Assembly: GCA_024305405.1 (NCBI GenBank)
Contig: JAKNDB010000070.1
Span: 1,000,001-1,064,000 of the forward strand
DNA: 64,000 nt
Direction of reading: 5' to 3'
Source of the DNA: Dirofilaria immitis
Lineage: Eukaryota > Nematoda > Chromadorea > Rhabditida > Onchocercidae
Numbering within the stretch: position 1 is the first letter of the stretch; each line of letters opens with the position of its first letter. Shown here one piece after another: positions 24,001-36,634 of this stretch. A model generated the notes under the pieces. It saw only the letters and a list, made by a program, of their open reading frames with translations, was not told where the DNA came from and did no database searches. The translations under genes and the position numbers were made by a program.

Positions 24001-27000
24001 ATTGCAGAAGCACCACCAGATGAGCCTGATTTAGGTAATGTAGCACGTATTAATTCATTTCGTTGTATTGCTGGAAGTGGTTGAATTCGACCCACTGAAA
24101 TTGATATCTAACATTTATTATTATCATCAGAGAATTATTTCATTGTTTATTTGCCTAATTTTAAATGGCCATTTCAAATTAATATTTTAAGAAAGAAAAT
24201 ACTAAAAAAATCAGCTAACTTCTTCAAATTTTTTTAACAAATGATAAAAATCTGTTGATTAAAAATTATTTGAATTTCTCAGAATCATGCTTGATATGTT
24301 GGCCAGAAATGCAATACATAATAGATTTAGAATACATAATAGATGTGATAAATTTCGTCATGTATTTTTTTATTTATCATTCTACTAATAATATGGCAAT
24401 TATTTCTTGCATAGTAATTTCTCGAAAATTAATTTTATAACTTTCTGTTTACTTTCTTGATAAAAATACATGATAATTGCTTAGCAATTATCAGTGTAAT
24501 ACATAATTAATTATTTAATAAAATTTTGCAATGTATTTTTTTATTATAATTATTATATTACTAGGCTATTATTGTGATTATAATCGGTGTAGCGATGAAG
24601 ATTACTATGATTATGATAGTAGGATAATATAATTTATACCTAACATAGTATTGTTGATTATTGATATCACTGTGAAGAGTAATAATGCATCCATTCTTTT
24701 TTTTTCACAATAATAAATTGATCAAAGTCATTTTTAAAGAAGAAAAAGTGAAAAGAAAAAAGTAATAATTAATTTACAATTTCATTATGTATAGAAAGAA
24801 AAAAAGAAAAAAGATACATAATAATTAATTAACTTACGATTTCTTCTACTGGCTCCAATATGCGAACATCGTGCTTCACATTCTTCGCGTGTTTTAAATT
24901 TATTCAAATTACCACCACATCCACCGTAGATGAATAAATAGCATCTACCGGAGAAGGAATCATAATAATACATATCTTCGTAATTACCACACGGTCCACT
25001 ATCAGCGGTCGATTGACATATTTCATCAATAGTTGCTATAATATGTATATATATATATATAAGTGATTTCTCAATAATCAATGATTGCAATAATAAATGT
25101 TACAATATCAGTATGTACTTATTATTAATATACAAACAAATAAAGATTAAACTCACGTGGTTTTTCAGGTGATGATGAAGGTCGTTGTTGTTGCGATAAT
25201 GGTAGTTGCATGTGTTCTTGTGATAAGCCTAATTGTCGATCATTTGGAATGAATACTGGTAATGGTTGTTGTTCACGTGATAAGGAAGTTTTTCGTTCAA
25301 TTGCAATAAATGTATCATCATCATCGTTGGATTCTTGTGGAACACGAAAAGGTTTATATTCGAATGGTGATATGCTCGTCATAATTTCACTGACCTAGTT
25401 TATTAAATTAAAATTTGATCAAATTAAAATTTATTTTTAGAATCTTTAGATATTCATTTTTTCTCTTTCTTTTTTAATATTTGACAAAGATCAAATAATG
25501 ATTATATTATGTTAAAATATACCTTTAATTGTGATGATGCTTCAGTTGACTTTTCGAATGGACCAATATCAGAGCAGAAATTTTGACATTCTTCCCAAGT
25601 TTCGAAATTATTATCATTACCCAAACAACCACGCCACCAAAAGGCACCACATTGTTTACTTGTATAATCATACCAATAACGAGCTGATAATTGATTACAT
25701 CGTAATGGTCCTTCTACTTTTGGTAGGAAACAACGACCTAAACAGAAGTAAAAGCTTAAAAAGTAAATTAATTAAATAATTCAATTTAATTAATTAGAAG
25801 AAAAGAAATTACAGCAAAAAATACAACGACGAAAAATTAACCTTTCGCCGGTGGTTTTACGCAAATCATTTCGCATTGCTCCTTAGTTGCAAAACGATTA
25901 TCATTACCATCGCAACCGCCATACCAAAATTGTTTACAGCGACCTTCTGCGGTATCATAGTACCATAACAGTTTGTAGCCTGGATGACATATTGTACCCT
26001 GATCCTGCGGCAACGAACATGAAACTAAAATTTTTGCTAATAAATTTTAAAATACTAACCTTTTCTCTATATATATCTTTATAAAATTCGCTTATTCAAT
26101 GATCATTTATTACTCATTTTATCGAATTCAATCAATCTATTATCAGTTTATCAATAAGTTTTCTTTTTCTGAAGAAAAGTAAAAAGTTATGCAAGTTTTA
26201 CTGATTTTTGCTGGCGCAACAGAACCGCCCATAATGAAAGGTGCTGGCGTGGTAGATGGACATCCGGCATAATTAGGCCCAGTTGCTCGAATATCTCCAT
26301 CAGGACAACAACCATGTCTTAATATGCATTTTATTTATTATATTAAAATTATTGAAATTATGCAAAATACTAAGAAAGAACAAACTTCGAGTATCGACAA
26401 TCATCACATCCTTCATTGTTTGCGCCAAGAGCGCTTGTTTCACCATCCGGACAACATCCGTATCGTGTATATTGACATGGACAACCTATAATTTTGGAGT
26501 ATTGTTATTTTATTTTATAATTATTTTATAGAATTTCTATGAAGCAAACAAATAAGTTGATGATTATAGAAGTAACGAACAATTGGAATCTTTTAGTTCA
26601 TTAGATGGGCCAACATGTCAACAACTACTATATAGCAAAGAGAGATGATTGTGATCCGTAATTCAGCATAATAATGGTAGTTATAAATTAAAATTAGGAA
26701 GAAAACAATTGTATTAAAAAAACAAACCTTCTTTGTTTGGTCCATGAGCGCTTGTTTTACCATCCGGACAGCAACCGTATTGACCCTGAGCACATGATAC
26801 AGGACAACCGTAATTCTTAGGACCTCTTGCTATTGTTTTACCATCCGGACAACAACCATATTGCGCATATTCACAACCACATCCTAAACAATTTTTCGTT
26901 CCAATGAAACATTTCATTTTAATTATTTCAATCGGCATATTTTATGAATTCAAAAGTTTTTCATGTAGAAAATTTATAGTACTGATAGTGTAGTAAATGA

Positions 27001-30000
27001 ATATCTGATATGAATAAAGCCTAATTGATCAAATTTTTTAATTCATCAAGATAATAATCATCAAAATCTTTTGTTAGTTTAGATTTAATTACAGAATATC
27101 AGATAGTAAAGTTTTTATTTTTATTTTTTTATTTTTTTATTCTCAAACTTCTATACTAGCAACTTAATTACCTGTGCGTATGTATATGTATATGAACTAT
27201 GAATTGATTGCTGATTTACCTTCATTTTCTATTCCTTTAGCAATTGTTTTACCATCAGGACAACAGCCAAATTTGGTAGTTAAACAATTTTCACCACAAC
27301 CGGTACCATTCTTTTCCAACGCTGCTGTTTCACCATCTGGACAACAACCATACGCAGATAGTTCACAAGGAAATGATGAACGTTCACAACCTTAAAATAT
27401 CATAATATTTATTTATAATTTATTATAAAAAAAAATAATAATAAAAAGCCAATCAGTAAACGATATGAAAGAAATTAGAGATTTCTTTTAAATATCTTGC
27501 ATTTTTTTGACAAAAAAAAATGATTGTAAATTGTAAAAAGATGGATATAGATTGAAAAAGAAAAAAAAATAAAAAAACAATAAAATTAATTAACCTGCAT
27601 AATGCGGTCCAAATGCAATTGTTTTACGATCTTTGCAACAACCATATAATGATGCAGCACAAATTGGCTCACCACAACCTTCATAATTTGATCCTCGTGC
27701 CAAAGTTACTCCATCCAGGCAGCAACCAAAATTAGTCTCATTACATGCACCTTTAATTAATTATGATATGTTTAATTCCTCTAATACGTAATCCGTTATT
27801 ATATATTTCCTTTACCATCACAAATAAATTTCCGTCAATTCCATTAATTAATTAAGTAATTAATTAGTAGGCTATAAAATGCGCATACATCGATGTTAAT
27901 CAAATAAATGATCGTTGAAATGATATGATATATCAGAAGATGATGATATTGCTAATATAATTAGTAATAGAAATTGTTTAAATTAGTACCATTATAGATA
28001 ATATTAAAATATATGTACCAAGAATAAATTGAGGGCAGCCTAGATTGTTTTTCCTTCAGCAATAGTCGTCCAATCTGGGCAACAACCAAATTCTGTTTTA
28101 GAACAATGTTTAGTCTCATTACTATAGGTGATATTGGAAAATAAATCATCATCATCATCAAATAATATCCTTTCAATAATACTAGCATTGCTGAAGGTAC
28201 CATTACCGCAAGCAACCAATACCTTATCACCGGTTTCATCATTCATTACTTCACAAAGCTCTTCCTGACTGCAATTAATTAAATTAACATCGATAATATG
28301 TCATATTTCTTTTTAATTCTAATAATAAAAATTAATGATTTTAAATCGATTTAATCCATTCTTGAAATGAGTAATAAAATTATAAAAATTTTTTTTGAAA
28401 TAATCAAATTATCATTTAGGATAATAATCTTGCATTAAATTGTTCCATTTTTTTAGGTAAGTAAAAAAATGCATAATTGAGAATAAATGAACTCATTTCT
28501 GCAAATTTATTTCTATTCAAATTTTCTTTGTGATAAATTTTCCAGAATTGTATATTGTTATCAATGAAACAATGTTGTCTATGCTTCATTTAATTTTCAT
28601 AGGAAGTTCCAATTTAAATTTCAAATAAATATCATTTCTCATATACCCAACTGGTGATATATTAGTCGAAGATAATTCTTCTTTGGCTAAATAAACATTA
28701 AGCATGTAAGAACAAACCTAATAGATTGTTCGCTTTCTTCACCACTTCCTTCCATCTCGCCAACAAATTCCGTACATCCCTCCCCAGCTATACCTTGTGC
28801 CTCAGTTACATTATCGTTACAGCAGCCAAATGGAGAACTGGAACAATTTGAACATCCGGCCAAATATGGCCCAGTTGCAATCGTTACGTTATCAGGACAA
28901 CATCCAAATTCACTATCATCGCATGCTAAATTATTACAATGAAATAATAATTTTTTTAAATATACTGCCTAAATGTTGCTACAGTTGAAAATGATTTAAT
29001 ATTAGTAAAATATTCGAACCTCATGGTCCGATATACATTCCGATTTATTATAGTCATATATATATGAATGGGATGACAACAATCGGACAGAAGATTAAAA
29101 GTTATTAACAATGGTCATGATGATTAAAATAAAAAATAGATGACCTACTTGGACATGGTTCTGTGTTACATTCTTGCTCTTCAGATGGCTTTTCTGCTTC
29201 ATCACACCATTCCGGAACAGGTTTTTATCATAATTTAAGCAAACAATCATTCGATTTTGTGTTCCGCCTCCACATCTGAAACAACTATGATAGAATCCCT
29301 GTGCTATGATAAATTTTTGATTATTATGGCACTTACTCAATGGATTAATTTCTGGAGAATTAGGCGAAAAATTAAGCTCCTAATGCAAATTTCATTGATT
29401 ATACTATAAAACTTTGATAAAACTAACTCAGCTGAACACTTGCTCCATGGACCTGCATAATAAGTTCCATTACATTTCTCTTCATTTGTACAATTTTTCG
29501 TCGATGCCGGCTTATTCTCTGAATTGCAATGTACATTATCAACCACCTGAAAGATGTAAAGAATTTTATTTATTTTCAAAAGATCAACACAACAAATGGA
29601 AAGGGTCAAAACGAAAATAAAATCAAACTGAGGATTGAAATAAGTATCATCAAACCAATATGGCAAAATAACTGAAAAATATATGAGAAATGGTCAAGTC
29701 AGGCTGAATCAAGAATAAGAACTACCATAAGATCATCTAGTTGATGAATCGCGCATACCACTCGTCTTGAATTATGTCCATGACCACATTCCGTACTACA
29801 CTTTGACCATTCTGATGTATGCCATTCGTATTTGCAAGGCTGAAAATTTCATAAAAATTTTAACCAATAAAAATTTCATATTTTCATTGATATCATTGTG
29901 ATAGCATGAAATGCTAACTTGTGGTGAAGAACATGGTCGTATATCTATTGGAATTGTAGTAGAATTTTCATTCAAACATTTCTCCAATGGATATGCTCGG

Positions 30001-33000
30001 CCATTAATATCTTGGCATGTCACACTTCTACTTTCCTCCGTATCATTGCACTTTTCACACTAAATGTAACTTTTAAGCTTTATATTAATTTAATTGAAAG
30101 ATTAGCTATTTTTTTCAAATATTTTTCTTTATTCCAAGAAATTTCATCACTTTTATAAGAAAACTAGAAGTGTCGAGAATTTTCTCGAAACTAATTTTTA
30201 ATGATGAATATTTCTAAATCTTTATTTTTCCATGAATTATTGCTTATAAAATGTAAACCATTCTCATGGCGCTGTTTCCAGCGGATGTTCTCATTCTATA
30301 AAAAATTGTCTCATGTCTAAATATGTCTATCCTTGTAAATCTCCTCCTTACAAAATCTTTTCTATAAAAGACCATGACTTTGTAGTCGTGGGGCTTATTT
30401 TTCCGCAGTTTACACAGTTTTCTACAAGAAACGATTTATACTGTTAAAATTTCAAATAAATTGAAATCGATAAGAAAATATCGCTAATGACTATTTGAGC
30501 TAAATTACTATTTATCTCAAATAATTTAAATATCCTAAGCAAATCAATTTGATCTTCAATATAATTAAACCGGGATTCAATTATTTAGGAGATTGATAAG
30601 AAGATGTTGGCCAAATTATTTGGGTTAAATTATTCATAATCTTATTATCGGAATAATTTATTGGTTGGCTCAATTAAAATGAAACTAAGTTGTTTGTTGA
30701 ATTAATAAGAAAATATTTTTAAATTATTTGATTTAAATTATTATTATCCTTACAATTGAAACTAATTTAATTTAACATTGCAATCTTTTTTGAAATACCA
30801 ATGATGCAAATGATACGGCATAAATCATTTATGATATACAAATATATCAAAATGATTTAAAAATTATCTTTAAATTTAATTCTTGAAACTTTTCGACTTT
30901 TTTAGCACAATGTCATCTGTCGTAAATTTCTCATTGTTAAATTAGTTTAAAGAAGAAGAAACCAATTTCCAATCTGTTGTAACGAAATTCAATCCTTGAC
31001 AAGGACCCAAATTACAACTTCGTTGTGTATCCATAGCTTCTTCTTTGCATGCTTCTGCAGGTAGCATTTTACCTTCTTCACCTTCCTTAGCACTTCGACA
31101 TGTTACCGAACGATACTGGAAAGCATCACCGCACTTTTCTGAGCATGCACTCCACGGACCTGCTTGCCATTCCGGGCACGAAAATCTAGAAATATTTTCA
31201 ATTTTTTTTTTTCACTTCATCTATAATTTTTACAACATTTCATTCGTTCTTTCCTTTTAATGTCTAAATTGAGAGAAATACAAAAGTATATTTTAAACAG
31301 CGGCCTAAAATAAAAACAAAAATCAATAATTAAAATTTACCTGTTACAAGGTCGTTGTACCGATGGACGTTCCATGCTACAATTAGCATCATCAATGGTA
31401 ATCCTCTTACCGTCGTGGAATATCTGATGACAATATACAACACGGTATTGAGTACCACTTTCTCCACATGATACGCTGCATGGCTCCCATTCTCCTTGAT
31501 ACCATCTATAAGTAATGATATAAAAATATTTTAAAACTATTTTACCAAATTAAGAAAAAAAGTTCTTAATCGTGAGCTAGAAAAAAAAGTTTCAACTTTT
31601 GATATCATAAATTTATTTAGAAGAAATGATATATAATTATATATGGAAGATGTAATTATGGTATCAATTAAATGAATGCTAAGAATAATCACAAACATAA
31701 TCATAGACTATTGTTATCATTATTAATTACTATTATTATTATTACATTGACTAACAATAAGATCATTCTTTTGTTTTTATATTTTTTAACTGTTTAAATC
31801 TTTATCCAATTTATTTTATTTTTTCTAAAATTATTAAAATAATATAACGAAAAGAAATTTACTCGCTTCGCAATCAATTGTTTCGCAAACTTTTTCAGAA
31901 ATAGGTTTGGTGACATTATTTTCTTCACAAAGTTTATCTAATACACGTTGTCCCGAAGCATTATCGATACAATATGGTGTACGACTTTGAATACCTATAA
32001 ACAAGAATGAACATGTTAACACTATTTGTTCGTGTTGACATCGTATATGACCAAGAAAGGTCATTGTTTGACCTAGCAGAGTCATAACAGCAAGAAAAAA
32101 ATTGCAGAAAATATTTCACTTATATTGATGGCATTTTTGGCTTGCAATAAGTCAAAAAAATTATACTATAAAAATAGATAAAAGTTGAAATTTTCAAATT
32201 TGATACTTTTTTCCGATAAAAATTGATAAAATATTCAAGCAATAATATATCGATATTTATTAGTATCAGTTGGATGCAAAATTTAAATTTAGCAAACAAT
32301 TTTTTTTGAAACGAAAAATTTCACAGATGAGGAAAAAAAGATTTTCACCTTTTCCACATGTTACCGAACATGGTGACCAATGATCTGGTTTATATATATA
32401 TGGAATTTCATCTTCTAATGGTACCGAAAATTCATATTTAATAGCACCATCCTGTAAGTATTTCGAATCGTAAAATGCTATGAAAATCAGATTTTCTGAT
32501 AACTTAAAGTTAAGGAAATTTTATAGCATAGAATATATTTATTAATAACAAATATCAATAATATTGATGTTAATTTCTGAATTGAATGATAAAAGCTAAT
32601 GAGTTTTATGATTGATAAATATAATTTAACATAGATGATTTACTGCTTTCATATAATTGCATTAGGTTTGTGTTCTTTAATTATCATTTTGCATAAATTA
32701 AATCTTAATTGGTTTGTTATTCCAAAAGAATACGTTATGTTTTGACATATTATTAGGTAATTTTTTTCTGATAGAAAAATATATGATGTAACGTGAATTA
32801 TTAATTTATTAATTAATAAGCGAAAAGGAAACCCTATTTCCTCGTCGAAAAAGTAGCGCAATGATAAGTTCTTCGGTAATTGGTCCTTTAGCAATTAGTT
32901 TTTCGAAAGGATGGTCTAAGTTTTTATGAGTATCATATTCGAATAATGTACCGCCAATTTCCAAATCTCTATCTGTTAACTGAATTTGATAATTGCCATT

Positions 33001-34601
33001 TAGATAGTAGTGATTCGATGTATTCTTGATTGCTAAAAATTATATTAGAAATAATTTATACATGCAAAATGGTTTTATATATGAGGTATCGATTGTTTTA
33101 ACAGTAATAATTTCATTTATAATGTAAGCAAATTTACCAAGTGAATTGGTTGTTGAATGTAATTCTTCAACCAAAATTGATGTTGCACCAATTGGTAGTC
33201 GTATAATATTGTGATAACCAGGTGATAAATTACGCTCATCAAAATATCCTTCGACGGTTTTGCATGTTGATCCATCACCACCACATTTACCGCATTTATC
33301 ACTTTTCATTGCTAAACTATGCTTCAATTATTGATACGCAATCAATATATGCTTTAATAATTCAATATCATTCATTGAGAAAAAATGGAACATAAGAGTA
33401 AATAATCAAAAATTAACAAAACCCGATCCAAGTTTGTTGTCACATCCAACAGGTAAGCAGATTCCTTCGACGCAAATATCATTGGTACGATGATCACATC
33501 TTGTACCATCAATTACCTATAATTTACATAAATGATCAATTATCAGCGATTAGCTGATAGATTTCCTACTTGCTTATTTTTATCCAGCACAAATAAATTC
33601 GAGAAATTTCTTATTCACATAAATAAATTCGGGAAATTTCTTCCAACAAAACTATTTAGCTAAAAATTTCAATAAATAAAAATTACTTTATCAGCCCATT
33701 TATAATAGAAATTAGCATTGTCTGGTTTACAGGTTAGCTCGCACTTATTCTTTCCTGGATACGGTAACCATTTGTAGTAGTTGCCATCTAATGGTGTATC
33801 ATCATATTTGGAGCATTGAGCAGCTCGAAAATCTTCAACACTACCAATACATTCCTCGATATTACAGGATACATAACGTGTTGATGGTCCGCTGCATTCA
33901 CCGCTGAAAGATACGATAATTTTTTTAAATAATTTATTCGAATTTAGCATTCTCGAACATATACGCTTTATAATATAATATGATACCATATCACCAGAAA
34001 ATTTCATACTTGCAAATTCTTCGTTCCATCTGTACGCCACCACCGCATGTCCTAGAGCATTGTTTCTCGAGAAACCACGGACCCCAAGGCCCAGTTTCAA
34101 TTCGTCCTGTTTTGTCTATCGTAATTGAGGTATCTCCTCCTTGATATACTTGATAAGCTTGTCGTCTACTCCTCAATAACGCTGGATCAGCTTCTGGTGG
34201 TGAGCCCGGATATAAATTTATTTGTTTTGCTTCCTAAAAGAAGGATAAATTCAAATCGCTAAAGCAAATATACAATAAAACACTAACTCTCATAGTTAAT
34301 TATTATTAAATCTGTTGATTGCTCCAAACTATTATCTCTTCTTTTGCAGTTAAAAAATATGTAATTATAATCATATCAATACTGATCATATCGATCATCC
34401 TCTATCTTGTACTTCTTACAACATTTAATTAGATTGAAATGCATATATAATAATTTAATTTTAAAAAAGTAAGTATGGGTTGTGCATTCACAATGATAAT
34501 GGGTATACCTGTTTTGTGGAGAAAAATTTAAGGATATTCCATGCTTGAATCGTCACCGGAATACAGCAAACAACGGCTGCTAACCAATATAGCAGCCGCA
34601 T
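16935..34601 (-). CDS. mig-6: Papilin (MIG-6, long form), 39 exons
   Basis: Papilin is a secreted extracellular-matrix glycoprotein; in C. elegans MIG-6 is needed for distal-tip-cell migration. I joined 39 exons, with phases agreeing at all but one junction, into about 2,154 residues, close to the worm protein. Order: signal peptide; TSP1, cysteine-rich and spacer (papilin cassette); six more TSP1; 11 lagrin-type repeats; 11 Kunitz domains; Ig; PLAC; stop TAG at 16937-16935. The start at 34601 is set by a strong signal peptide and a nearby splice acceptor. Four exons (14, 16, 35 and the 8/9 junction) need one extra base to stay in frame, three of them at A-runs (29222-29226, 28048-28052, 18738-18744). 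I read these as sequence errors, though real damage is possible. Exon blocks are listed separately. The domain identities are seen; the orthology follows from the full architecture. Confidence 0.93.
18162..20946 (-). CDS. mig-6: mig-6 exons 30-36: Kunitz domains 7-11
   Basis: Exons are 20946-20871 and 20788-20647 (K7, split by an intron), 19988-19781 (Cys-free Asn/Asp-rich linker), 19679-19503 (K8), 19188-18997 (K9), 18911-18706 (K10) and 18318-18162 (K11). K7 is divergent ([13 protein letters not shown]) but keeps six cysteines. The linker exon ends at CCAG|GTGATC; a later GTAAGT would create a stop. K10 as written stops at 18732-18730, straight after an A7 run (18738-18744). With one more A it continues to donor 18706 in phase 1, as K11 requires. 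The last Cys codon of K11 is completed across the next intron. Confidence 0.88.
20405..20431. repeat. (ATC)n microsatellite in the right arm
   Basis: Reverse-complement partner of the GAT run at 12049-12073. Confidence 0.8.
20947..22706 (-). other. mig-6 intron 29, about 1.8 kb
   Basis: The longest intron of the gene, extremely AT-rich with A- and T-runs. The open frames at 21573-21779 (+) and 22062-21880 (-) are low complexity. Its position would suit alternative 3' ends that separate short and long papilin isoforms, but no such signal is visible. Confidence 0.5.
22707..26024 (-). CDS. mig-6: mig-6 exons 22-29: Kunitz domains 1-6 and linkers
   Basis: Exons are 26024-25842 (K1), 25737-25523 (K2), 25394-25157 (Gln/Ser/Pro-rich linker, no Cys), 25035-24838 (K3), 24094-23999 (short linker), 23895-23635 (K4 plus tail), 23481-23299 (K5) and 22880-22707 (K6). 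Each domain keeps the six Kunitz cysteines and the F-Y/W-GGC/GC-GN-N-F signature (for example [26 protein letters not shown]). They match the protease-inhibitor fold; whether they inhibit anything is unknown. Exon 27 has two donors six bases apart (GTAAAC ending the exon at 23635, GTAATT at 23629), both in phase, so a two-residue splice variant is possible. Confidence 0.92.
26202..28925 (-). CDS. mig-6: mig-6 exons 15-21: 11 lagrin-type repeats
   Basis: Exons are 28925-28718, 28268-28019, 27750-27595, 27390-27220, 26883-26728, 26485-26386 and 26317-26202. Together they hold 11 short cysteine-rich repeats built around FGCCPDG or YGCCPDG, followed by T-A-GP and a GC pair. Variants are FGCCNDN, FGCCPDW, FGCCLDG, YGCCKDR and HGCCPDG. 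They are the small repeats placed between the TSP1 and Kunitz regions of papilins. Exon 16 also carries an acidic run (FDDDDDLF). Exon 16 hits a stop after an A5 run (28048-28052); one extra base restores GCPQFIL and the phase needed by exon 17. The first two exons carry acidic linkers. Confidence 0.9.
29149..32451 (-). CDS. mig-6: mig-6 exons 7-14: six TSP1 repeats
   Basis: Exons are 32451-32349, 31994-31863, 31505-31341, 31185-30963, 30059-29919, 29839-29726, 29546-29428 and 29275-29149. Each TSP1 shows the W-CS-CG core: [28 protein letters not shown], a variant [17 protein letters not shown] and WSKCSAECGGG. Two defects are seen. Exon 8 leaves one base while the TSP1 frame of exon 9 expects two; using CAAG|GAG as the acceptor would restore the frame but would remove the conserved first Trp. 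Exon 14 loses frame at the A5 run 29222-29226, after which another frame continues with the expected cysteines ([14 protein letters not shown]) and the correct exit phase. Confidence 0.88.
30060..30962 (-). other. mig-6 intron 10, about 0.9 kb
   Basis: This AT-rich intron splits the fifth TSP1 repeat of the protein between WKL and CEKC. I see nothing else in it. Confidence 0.7.
32833..34233 (-). CDS. mig-6: mig-6 exons 2-6: papilin cassette
   Basis: Exons are 34233-34010, 33903-33687, 33516-33423, 33311-33138 and 33032-32833. Exon 2 starts with a linker, then the first TSP1 ([16 protein letters not shown]), which exon 3 completes. Exons 3-5 encode the ADAMTS-type cysteine-rich domain, including [28 protein letters not shown] and [13 protein letters not shown]. 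Exons 5-6 encode the spacer ([33 protein letters not shown]). This set is shared by ADAMTS-like and papilin proteins. There is no protease domain, which excludes an ADAMTS enzyme. All phases agree. Confidence 0.92.
34509..34601 (-). CDS. mig-6: mig-6 exon 1: signal peptide
   Basis: Thirty-one codons. [20 protein letters not shown] is a typical signal peptide with cleavage after IQA. The donor is CAG|GTATAC in phase 0. Confidence 0.85.
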
Positions 34602-34619
34602 TTTTTTCCCGATTTTTCA

Positions 34620-34625
34620 CCTGTA
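34620..34625 (-). promoter_or_regulatory. Candidate trans-splice acceptor upstream of mig-6
   Basis: On the minus strand ATTTTGTACAG ends at 34621, 19 bases before the ATG. No further coding exon is needed upstream, so this could receive a spliced leader. An ordinary 5' UTR intron is the alternative. Confidence 0.4.
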
Positions 34626-36528
34626 CAAAATATTCAAAAATTATTGAAATAAAATTCAAAAATTTTTCCGTCTTTCATTTGGCAATAAGAATAGAACATT
34701 TAAAAAAAAATAAAATAGTTGATCCAATAAGATTGCTCTAATTGTTAGTAAAAAGTAATACTTTAATCATCGATAGATAATAATATATTTTGAAATCGAT
34801 AAATTAATCGAAAGTTACAGATGAGAAATAATCTTGATTGTTATAATTTTCTAACCATAATCTGCAGATATTCTGGTAAAATTAAATTAAATTAAGAGGA
34901 CAATATAAAGCGGAAAGTTAATTTAAAATATATCAAAACTTTAATGTGACAAATATATGACATAAATTTCCTTTTTAAATATAATATTTCTTCAAAAAGA
35001 TTATTCAGGAATCTTCTGCGAGAAAATATTATCGAGATATGCTTTACTATGATATTTAAAAATTGATGCATTATTGCTAAAAAAAAAAAAAAAATGATAA
35101 TAGCTTTCTCAATTCTCGAATTTTTTTGTTTTTTTTTTGAAATAAGGAAGCTGGTACTGCTTGGCTATCATATATACATATACATAAATATTTATATAAA
35201 ATATTTACAATGAATACGAAGGGATTTATTGTCGAATTATTTTTCGATAATTTCACGAAAAAAAAAAAAAAACGAAAAACATATTTTATTGTAAGAATTT
35301 AAAATTTCGAAAGATTCAGATTTTAGATTCAGAGAAATTTAGATTTTCGCAAATTGCACAGATTCAACTTTAAAATAAAAAATAACAATTAACGTTTACG
35401 TTGAAGAATTGAGGTAAAAACTAATTGAGAAAAATAAAATAATGGAATTTTGAAATAAAATTAATTTTTGTTTTAGATAAATTATACGAGAAAATTGTTT
35501 GATACCATGGCTAATATTTACTATTACTTTTATAATTAAGTAATAATAGAAATAAAAATACATAATAAATGGAAATAGAAGGAACAATTTATGATAGTGA
35601 TAAGTTTTATTTAGTCCAAAATATTCCGAATATTTTATACTAATTTTGTCAATTAATAGAAATTAATATCCATTTTTTTTTTTGCAAAAGAAATAAAAAT
35701 GATAAAAGAAAATGAGAAATATAAATAAAATTGATAAATTACAATGCTTTAATGATTAATATATTAATCATTTTGACAATCAAATTATTTATTCAATAGT
35801 TTTAAATTAAATTAAAGCAAAAAAAAATGGCATAATTTTTTGGCTTATCTCAATATTATCATATCATATTGATGGATAATTTAAAGTTTGAGAAATTTCA
35901 CGAATTATAGTTTTAATTTTAATCCTAAATTTAATAACAATCCTATAAGTTGTATTTAATTAACAAAAAAGGTGTTTTAATAAAATGTTAATTTAATTGT
36001 TAAAAGATTAAATAAGCTAAAGATATTAAAATTAGTTGAAAAAGTTTTTAAATTTTATTAGATGCTATATAAACTTTCATATGCTTATTTTTAATGATTA
36101 GGACATTAAATATTTAGCATCGCGTAAATGATACAAACAATATCAATGGTTTATCATCGATCATTATCATTTTTACAAACTGATTTGCATTTGTTAGTCA
36201 GTCAGTCACACTTATAGTAGTAATTGATAAGAATGTAAAACAAAAGAGAATGGATTAATCCCGAAAATGTTTCAAATTTAAGCACTCAATTGTTTTAGAA
36301 ATTGAGCAAAAGAAATCGATAGGACAGAGAATTACAAAAAGTTGAAAAGAATGAAGAATATTCTTGAAAAAAAAAAAAGCTTAATCGGCGGAGAAAGTGC
36401 GAAGATTAATTGCCAGAAGAAATGGCATTAGTTAAAGCGGAAGAGCCATCTCTCAATTGTGAATTTTTAAAAATGCATTAACATCCGTTTAACAAATTCA
36501 TTCTTTTATTTTAGTTACGCGCTATACT

Positions 36529-36634
36529 GTATGATTTAGAATTATTGATAATGCTAATCATCCTAAAGGAAATGATATGTATGATGTAGAATTATTGATA
36601 ATGCTAATCATCCTAAAGGAAATGATAATAGTAA
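36529..36634. repeat. 50-bp tandem duplication
   Basis: The text ATTATTGATAATGCTAATCA starts at 36541 and again at 36591, with near-identical continuation. Confidence 0.85.
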
